From contig NC_037090.1 of assembly GCF_002994745.2 (NCBI RefSeq), positions 33,152,501-33,216,500 of the forward strand: a stretch of 64,000 bases of DNA, given 5' to 3'. Numbering within the stretch: position 1 is the first letter of the stretch; each line of letters begins with the position of its first letter. Positions 57,518 through 64,000 of this stretch are shown in pieces. A model generated the notes under the pieces. That model worked only from the letters and a program-made list of their open reading frames with translations, did not search any database and was not told the DNA's origin. Source of the DNA: Rosa chinensis (lineage: Eukaryota; Streptophyta; Magnoliopsida; Rosales; Rosaceae). The translations under genes and the position numbers were made by a program.

Positions 57518-57800
57518 CTTCAAGTGAGCAGCAGCTTTGTCCTCGTCTTTTAACATTGCAGTGGACAATATCAGCACCATACGACTCCATGGGATCTCCT
57601 CTAGGTTTCTGTAACAAAAAAAATCATCATATAATTGATTTAGCACTTAGATCTACAATCCCATACTTCACAGCAACTACAAAATCAACTCAAACTATTC
57701 AATAACTCAGAGATCCAACATTACCTGAGCCCAAAGACGGCGACTGGCTTCGCACCAACGAGGAGGGTCTTCTCATCCTTGACCATGAGCTCATCCTTGC
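57518..57800 (-). pseudogene. Cytosolic GAPDH gene fragment, two exons
   Basis: Minus strand. The exon at 57725 to about 57798 reads KDELMVKDEKTLLVGAKPVA then VFGLR, matching the GapC segment before NPEEIPW. After a GT-AG intron (57609-57724), exon 57518-57608 begins NLEEIPW and ends DKAAAHLK followed by a donor, as in GapC. Between them the reading frame is shifted (YGADIV is visible in another frame), and the catalytic Cys exon is absent. It is a non-functional fragment with retained introns, cut at its upstream side by a fold-back element (57799-58167). Confidence 0.88.
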
Positions 57801-58167
57801 TAAGGAGGTCCTTAGATATTAATATCTAAGAATTTCCTTGATATACTCACTTTTTTATCGCATATCCATATCTCGACTGTGCAGTTTTTAAGTTCTTAAC
57901 TTCTTATATACATATCAATTCTGCAAATTTTCAGTCAAATTGATAATCGTTAAGGTATTAAACTAGATTAAATCAATTAACTAACCGAATTATCCATCCT
58001 GAACTGTTCGTGTTCATAATTGTAAATCGCAGTTTTGAATGCTTTAATGATTATCAATTTGGTTGAAAATTTACGAAGTGATCTATACATTAGGACCTAA
58101 AAACTGAACGGTCGAGATGCAGATATGGGATCGATTTAAGAAAATAAAATCTAAGGAGGTTCTTAGC
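57799..58167. mobile_element. Fold-back MITE, ~369 bp
   Basis: Ends are GCTAAGGAGGTCCTTAGAT and the inverse ATCTAAGGAGGTTCTTAGC. Inverted similarity continues inward over most of the element: ATATCTCGACTGTGCAGTTTTTAAG against CTAAAAACTGAACGGTCGAGAT, and AAATTTTCAGTCAAATTGATAAT against ATTATCAATTTGGTTGAAAATTT. It could form one long hairpin. It adjoins the GAPDH fragment. The target duplication is unclear. Confidence 0.75.
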
Positions 58168-58179
58168 ATAGAAGGCCTG

Positions 58180-59565
58180 TATATATATGTGTGTGTGACC
58201 CGCGGCAAAATTACATGAATTATTGAGGACTTACATTCAAATTATACAAGTGGACAACTTATATTTGATAACTTGCAGAACGTGTGTCGTTGTGTGGTGG
58301 ACGTGACTCTAGTGTCATGATACAGTAATATGAGTTTCACAATAAAAAAGTGGTTGGTTGGAGAAACCCAAATTTTTATAAACAATTATTCAAGTATTGA
58401 AATATTTGTGATATTTCCAATATATCCCATGATATCTCTCTTTTGGATCGGCCGATATATCTTAGGAGGTTAATATCTTATCTTCTGCCGTTTCTCCTGA
58501 AATTTCTCTGACCTCGTCAAATATCACTAACATATTAGATATTTGAGATATATCCCCGATAAAGTGAAGAATTTTGGGATATATCTCTGATAAAGTGAAG
58601 AAATATCTGTAAAATCTGATGAAAAAAAAAAAGTCTCAGTAATTCTTAAATACAAATCTGTGTGAAGAGAGATCTCCTAAAGGGAAATCTGAGTGAGGAG
58701 AAATCCCCTCAAGGTGAATCCAGGCGAAGAGAAATACCCTCAAGATGCGATTCTGTGTGAGAACTGAGAATTAATTCTCTAAATGCAAATGTGTGTGAGG
58801 AGAGATCTCCTCAAAGAGAATATAGATGAGGAGAAATCTCCTCAAAGAGAATTTGGATGAGGAGTATTCCCTTCAGGGAAAATCCGAGTGAGGGTGGAAT
58901 TCAAGTGAGGATAAATTCCCTAAAGACAAATTTGGATAAGGAGAATTCATGATGAAACAATTTCAAAAAGTAACTTATTCACTTCATCTTCCTTAATTAT
59001 ATGGGATTGACCTCAATTATATTAAAATTTCAGACAAAAAAAACAGACTATTGGGTTATTATCCCCTTATAGGGGAAACAATCGGTAGTCTAAATAAAAC
59101 TATAACTAGTCTAAATAAATCTATAACTATCATGATCATCACTACAATTGTCTTGGTCTGATTGTTGCATTTTTGTAGACTAGCGAGCTGCTTTTCAACC
59201 ACTTAGAGTCTCCTTTTGAATGTAGAAGAAGTTGACATTCATATGTATTTATATGTAATTCCAATAAATTGATTATTTTAAAATGAGATATTTTCTCCTG
59301 TATCCCCGATATTTCCTATATCTCACATTTTCAAAGTTCCGATAGATATGTAGATATAAATATTTTAATTCTTGAAATTATTCATAAGGATGTGGGTCTC
59401 TAACCATTAGATTTGTTTATAAGGATGCTAGTCCTTCCGATAGTTGGTTGGTTATGATGCTCATAATACATTATTACTATATCATGATATCATAGTCAGA
59501 TTCATCCACAAGTGAACGCGCAATTGTCAAATGTGCTTCATGTCAATTAATATATAAAATAGTCA

Positions 59566-59600
<35 letters not shown>

Positions 59601-59830
59601 ATATATAAACGATGGTCCAATTATCTTCAATTAATTTTGATGATGAAACAAAATTATTTTATCAAAAAGATGAAACAAAGATGAAAAAGGCAAAAGCTTG
59701 AAAAGACTTGGGATAATATAGACTACAGAGACTGCGCCAACATGTTGGGGCTTTCTTTAGTATTGATGAAGACCTAACTTTTGTATGTCCATAATTGTCT
59801 CATCCCATTACTCTGTCATGAATTCTGAAA
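58180..59830. repeat. Dispersed repeat family C, copy C3 (split)
   Basis: Left part is 58180-58392 and right part about 59366-59830. Together they match C2 (54520-55304) in order and orientation. The ~980-bp insertion between them is described separately. A (TA)n run lies at 59570-59597. Confidence 0.8.
58392..59371. mobile_element. Non-autonomous DNA element with internal ~37-bp repeats
   Basis: Interrupts repeat copy C3. Ends are CAAGTATTGAAATATTTG and the imperfect inverse AAATATTTTAATTCTTG. The flanking AATTATT is duplicated on both sides, 7 bp or slightly more. Between 58660 and 58950, units of about 36-38 bp built on GAGGAGAAATCTCCTCAAA-GAGAAT repeat. No protein-coding frame. The superfamily is uncertain. 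Confidence 0.65.
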
Positions 59831-59974
59831 TTGGGTGATAACGACGTTATCGTTATTATCTCCCCATAAATAATTAATTCCTCCAACATTTTCGGGCTCG
59901 ATGGTTTCACCAAGCCTTTAGCAGTTACTTGTAGTTAATTGTTTAGTAATATGCCGGTGAGCTGTGATCTCTTA

Positions 59975-60347
59975 GAGCATCTTTAGCAGACTCTCTATTT
60001 TGGCTCCTTAGCTATTTTGGAGAGCATGTTTAGCTTTTTATCTATTTTAACAGCTGCACCAGACTCCTAAGTGACTCTCTATTATAACTTTTAGCTATCT
60101 TGCTCCTAAATATAGAGAGCGAGATGAGGTTTTCTATAATTTAAAACATTCCTTTTAAGTTATTTTATGTAATTTATAAATACATTTAAACTATTTAATC
60201 TTCATTTAAAAAATAATATAAATTCAAAACTAGCTAAAATAGAGAGCATTGATGCAGACGTAATTTTAAAGTGGCTAGCTAAAATAACTTTTTAGCTACT
60301 TTAGCTAAAATTTGACTCAAAAATGGCTAGCATTGCTAAAGATGCTC
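59975..60347. mobile_element. PIF/Harbinger (Tourist-like) MITE, 373 bp
   Basis: Perfect 14-bp terminal inverted repeats GAGCATCTTTAGCA / TGCTAAAGATGCTC, flanked by the TTA target duplication at 59972-59974 and 60348-60350, which is diagnostic of PIF/Harbinger. The interior is rich in AGCTAAAAT motifs. Non-coding. Confidence 0.92.
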
Positions 60348-60386
60348 TTAGCAAGTTATAATTTAAATATTATAAAAATCATGAGT

Positions 60387-60579
60387 TGTTAAAGGAAAAG
60401 CACATTATGTGCCTTCGTCAAAGAAACAGATGAAGAGGGAATCAAGCAATTATAAATCACAACTCAATCAGCATTTAGTATCATCAATGTAATTGATATT
60501 TCCGTTGTAATGCTATCTCTATATAAAGGGGTTATGAATGAAATGAGTAGACCAATTCCAATCCATTTTTACTTTAACA
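60387..60579 (+). repeat. 5' LTR of Copia element 2
   Basis: TGTTAAAGG ... CTTTAACA. TATA box CTATATAAAGG at about 60519-60529. Confidence 0.85.
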
Positions 60580-62330
60580 CGTTATCAGCACGCTTAGAGC
60601 TAATAGCCAAAAAAAAAAACCTCAATTCTCTAGTTTCTTTCTTCTTCCCGAAAGAAAAAATCAAAACCCTAGAAAAAAAAAAAAAAACATTTTTCTTCTT
60701 TTCTGCCGCACCCTAATAAAAAAATTTAAAAAAAATTCCCCGACCAACACCGGCCTCATCCAGACTGGTCTCATCTCCCATTGTAGCAACCTCCGACCCA
60801 ACCTAGCCCCAGCACCCCTGCCCAGTCTCTCACAACCGGCGGCGACCACAACCCTTCCAGATCCTTCACCCAGCCCAGAGCAATTTGCTCTCTGCACCCA
60901 CCGGCTTCCCGGGTCCTCGCCCAGCGCCTCCGATCCAACCTTGCACCGCCGGACAGCCAGATCGATCATTCAACCTCCAGCCCCGCATCCGGCAGCAACC
61001 ACAGCCCCGCCTGCGTCAATTCCAGTAGCCTACCCGCCTCCACCCATCATTGCTGCAGCAACCCAGCCGGCAAACCCGCTCCTGCCCACCCGACCCGCCT
61101 GCGTCGATCCCAGCACCGATCCCTGCAGCACCAGACTTCGTCAACCAGACCTACACCTGCTCCTCACACTCTGACCAGCAGGCTTTTTCGACCCAGACTC
61201 GACGATCTGCGTTCCATTTCCTACCCAAACCTGTCGAAGAACGACGAACGAGATTCCGACGACTCAAAAGAAATAGTCACCGTACCCAGACCTCCGACGA
61301 TCAGATTTGCTGAACAAGTCCCGGACCAACCTGCTTCGACGACCCAGATTCAGGAACTACACCCACCTGCAAACTAGACGGAGAAAGAAGAGCAGAAGGA
61401 GGAAGATGCGAAAGAAAAAAAAAACAAAAAAAACAAAAAAAGAACTGACCCGGCCCAAAGAAAAGAGCCGGCCCAATTGTCAAAAAAAAAAAAAAACAAC
61501 AAGGTGCTGTGGCCCATTGCTAAAAAGAGAGAAGAAGCGGCCTAGTTTTTCTCAAATCTAAAAACATCGCTATGCACGCCTGCATCAACACGCGCGTGCG
61601 CTAGGATTGTTTTATTTTCTCGAAATCAAGTATGTTTTCTTTATTTTATTATTATTATTATTTTTAACCAAGCATGTGAATTTGATTTATCTTTTCTATT
61701 TTTAAGCATGTTTTAGATTTTATTATATATGCTTTTATTATAAATTTTTTTAGCATGCATAGTTAGATTATATTAATCATTTTAAGCATGTTTTGTCATT
61801 TATGCTTTATATAATTATCTTTAAGCCATGATTATATATTTGATTTTTGAGCATGCCATATATATCTATATATATTATTTATGAAATTTTGACCATGTTT
61901 TTATTTTATTTACGCTTATATAAATTATGTCTACGCATGCTTTGTATTTTACTATTGTTTACATTTTATTTTATGCATGATATATTCTTGCTATTATTAT
62001 ATAATTTGCTATGATTATGTGTAGTATATAATTTGTTGTATATTTATGAAATTTGAGCATGCCATGTACTTTATTTCTTATATATGCTATGATTAAATGT
62101 GCTATGCTTATTTTTAGAATGCAATATACAAAAATTGCATTTTGCCATGATAATGAAAATTCATGCGCATTATATACACACACTTACTGTGATAAAGTAT
62201 TTTCACATCATTGAAAAAATGTGACCATTACGAATCTTGGTCTTGAAATCTAATTCATATTTTTGGAAAATAATTCACGTGGATGTCTTTATGACTGCGT
62301 AATTTATATCTTCCCTCTTGTTTTATGTAG
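60580..62330 (+). other. Long leader of Copia element 2
   Basis: About 1.75 kb between the LTR and gag. The first kilobase is C-rich with a Pro/Ala-coding bias and short frames that do not resemble known domains. After 61560 it turns strongly AT-rich, with repeated GCATG-containing phrases such as AAGCATGTTTT and GAGCATGCCAT. No gene is supported. It may serve as an untranslated leader. Confidence 0.5.
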
Positions 62331-63305
62331 ATGGCTGATCTAACTCGACCTGAGTTTGACATTTTGGACTCAGAAGGACTTGAGTACCATCGTTGGGTTT
62401 CCGATATGGAAACTGCCTTTGTGGCAAAAGACTACACTGCCACCATTACTGATCCCAAAGATGATGAACTATCTAATAAGGTGAAAGCAGATGCCTTAAT
62501 GTTTCTGAGGCGACATATTGATCCTACCCTACGTTGGGAGTACCTTCAGTTGAAGACACCCAAAGCACTGTGGAATGCCCTTAAAGGACGTTTTGGGAAC
62601 ATTCACGATACTTTACTCCCAGGACTGGCTGTTCAGTGGAATGGAATCCGCTTGCTTGACTATAAAAAGGTCAATGACTTCAACAAGGACATGTTGCTCC
62701 TAAAGGCACGTCTCAATTTTTGTGGAAGGGAAATCACAGAAGATGATATGATCTACAAGACTCTTACCACCTTTCCTAATTCAGCTTTTATACTAGCGAA
62801 CCAGTATCAGTTGGAGTATGACAATAAAAGAATCACAACCTTCAATAAGTTGATAAGCCTACTGCAAGTGGCTGAGAGACAAAATGAGATTCTCTTGAAT
62901 AACAATGCCAGGCCCACTGGGACAAAAAAAATTCCCGATGCTCATTATGGAAAAATGAAAGGTGGAAATAACTCCAATGCAAGGGGGTTTAGACGTGCTG
63001 ATCCCTACCCACGTGGCAACAATGCACCACGTGGAAAGGGACATGGGGATCGTGGAAACAAGATGCAAAAGGAAAGAGTTGACAATGAACCATGCTATAG
63101 GTGTGGATTCATTGGGCATTGGTACAAGAACTCCCAAGCAAACAACAGAGTAGCAGCCAATTACAAGAGGTATAGAGAGTCTAAAAAACAAGAGGCTTAC
63201 TATATGGAAGAAGGAGGTCATGACCTAAACGTCAACCTTACAATTGCAGACTTCAATGGCAAAGCGGAACTTGCTAAGTCAATGGATGCTCTCAATCTTG
63301 ACTGA
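62331..63305 (+). CDS. Copia element 2 gag, intact
   Basis: A 324-residue uninterrupted protein. It has a copia-type gag domain (EYHRWVSDMETAF, LKGRFGNIHDTLLP, FCGREITEDDMIYKTLTTFP), a basic Gly/Asn/Arg linker, and a zinc knuckle written CYRCGFIGHWYKNS. The final cysteine of CX2CX4HX4C is replaced by Ser, so the knuckle is one ligand short. The ATG at 62331 is the first in frame after the leader. It would form virus-like particles for retrotransposition, which are not infectious. The stop precedes pol by 355 bp. Confidence 0.9.
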   Translation: MADLTRPEFDILDSEGLEYHRWVSDMETAFVAKDYTATITDPKDDELSNKVKADALMFLRRHIDPTLRWEYLQLKTPKALWNALKGRFGNIHDTLLPGLAVQWNGIRLLDYKKVNDFNKDMLLLKARLNFCGREITEDDMIYKTLTTFPNSAFILANQYQLEYDNKRITTFNKLISLLQVAERQNEILLNNNARPTGTKKIPDAHYGKMKGGNNSNARGFRRADPYPRGNNAPRGKGHGDRGNKMQKERVDNEPCYRCGFIGHWYKNSQANNRVAANYKRYRESKKQEAYYMEEGGHDLNVNLTIADFNGKAELAKSMDALNLD

Positions 63306-63660
63306 TCTGCTTTATTCATTTTATTTTCCAAAGATAGTTGTGAAGGCATAATGTCTCATTTTTAATTAGACTATTATTTGGTCTTAAAGAATGGTTTGAT
63401 GAATTAGATTTCTGAATAAGACCTTGATTTGATTATCGTTGGCTTATCAATAAATTTTGAATTTTATTCTGAAGCACTGAATTTATTCAAATTTATTTAC
63501 CATATACATATTTACATGGTTCGACATAGCACTATAAAGATGTAAAGCAATACATCTAGAGAAAAATTATTAGAATGAAAAGAATATCATTCTACGCAAA
63601 TAGAAATACTCTAAAGAATATGAGCTATATTTTCTAAATACCTCCCATTTATTTGTAGGA
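63306..63660 (+). other. Non-coding gap between gag and pol
   Basis: AT-rich, with stops in all three forward frames. Its end, TTTATTTGTAG just before the pol ATG, looks like a plant splice acceptor. It might therefore be an intron of the element transcript. No equally clear donor was found. Confidence 0.45.
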
Positions 63661-64000
63661 ATGAATGGAGGAGAACTTGAGTGCTTAATTGATAGTGGGA
63701 CTACCCACACAATATTAAGAAATAGGCAATTATTCATTAAACTAATAGCCTATAATTCCTCTGTGACTACGATGATTGGTTTATCACAACTAATAAAATG
63801 GCGAGGAACTGCCAAATTTTTGCTGCCTAATGGCACAACATTTCAAGTCACAGACGCTCTATATGCACTAAGAGCTAATCGAACCTTGTTAAAGTTTCAA
63901 ACCTATTTGTGCCAACGGTTATCATGTAAAAACACACCGTGAGAATGGAACTGAATACCTTGATATTACATCTAATGACTGTGGAAGGAAACACATCTTA
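63661..64000 (+). pseudogene. Copia element 2 pol start, aspartic protease, frameshifted
   Basis: Frame 63661-63942 begins MNGGELECLIDSGTTHTILR, containing the protease active-site DSG. After about residue 80 (LRANRTLLKF) the protein continues in another frame (NGYHVKTHRENG... to the window edge) and the first frame stops at 63942. A one-base-type frameshift near 63900 is the simplest explanation. The element is thus defective in pol despite its intact gag. Downstream domains are outside the window. Confidence 0.8.

Larger units (their letters stand above)
60387..64000 (+). mobile_element. Ty1/Copia retrotransposon 2, 5' part (runs off window)
   Basis: A 193-bp 5' LTR (60387-60579) is followed by the same CGTTATCAGCACG junction as Copia element 1, then a long leader, an intact gag and the start of pol. 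The expected left target duplication would be TGAGT (60382-60386). The 3' end is outside the window, so LTR divergence cannot be measured. The family is related to Copia element 1 but distinct in gag. Confidence 0.88.

Overview
This is eudicot nuclear DNA, probably one arm of a medium-density, transposon-rich region. The evidence is an intronless LHCII gene (Lhcb1), a ten-exon organellar phenylalanyl-tRNA synthetase, plant-type cyclic-nucleotide-gated channel genes, and several classes of plant transposon. A woody or herbaceous rosid such as a Rosaceae species would fit, but nothing in the sequence proves the family. There are no prokaryotic features.

Layout. 0-10 kb is ordinary gene space: the 3' end of a RING-H2 gene (1-210), Lhcb1 with a recognisable CCAAT/GATA/TATA promoter (1877-2835), and the organellar PheRS gene (4928-9655, 432 codons assembled exon by exon). 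11.0-14.25 kb holds a seven-exon CNGC-like gene on the minus strand. 14.3-24 kb has no convincing gene. It carries two hAT-type MITEs of one family in opposite orientation, a 65-bp minisatellite, other tandem repeats and low-complexity DNA. 24.9-31.4 kb is a decayed but structurally complete Ty1/Copia element (two ~234-bp LTRs, 5-bp target duplication). 31.97-43.74 kb is a Ty3/Gypsy element of the Tat type (two RNase H domains). It has lost its 5' end, carries a MITE in its reverse transcriptase, and bears an antisense multi-exon plant-mobile-domain (PMD) gene between integrase and the 3' LTR. 43.74-54.45 kb is a second, direct copy of 9.06-14.31 kb (PheRS 3' end plus CNGC). It was later split by a 4.2-kb CACTA transposon and a 1.1-kb 5'-truncated LINE. 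54.5-60.4 kb contains intron-bearing fragments of an MRG-domain chromatin gene and of cytosolic GAPDH, a large fold-back element and other MITEs. 60.4 kb to the end is the 5' part of a second, younger-looking Ty1/Copia element with an intact gag.

How it fits together. The housekeeping and photosynthesis genes at the left are conventional. The main event elsewhere is a ~5.3-kb segmental duplication that produced two diverged CNGC-like genes. Both have an unusual pore signature and lack the usual C-terminal calmodulin/IQ tail, and the second copy has a stop at codon 5. Mobile elements then expanded the second copy. The most unusual locus is the antisense PMD gene inside the Tat element: for about 2.9 kb all four exons stay in one frame across three phase-0 GT-AG introns, and it is interrupted only by nonsense codons.

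Limits. All homology statements are by eye from protein motifs; no database search was run. Transposon boundaries come from matching terminal repeats and target-site duplications read directly in the sequence.
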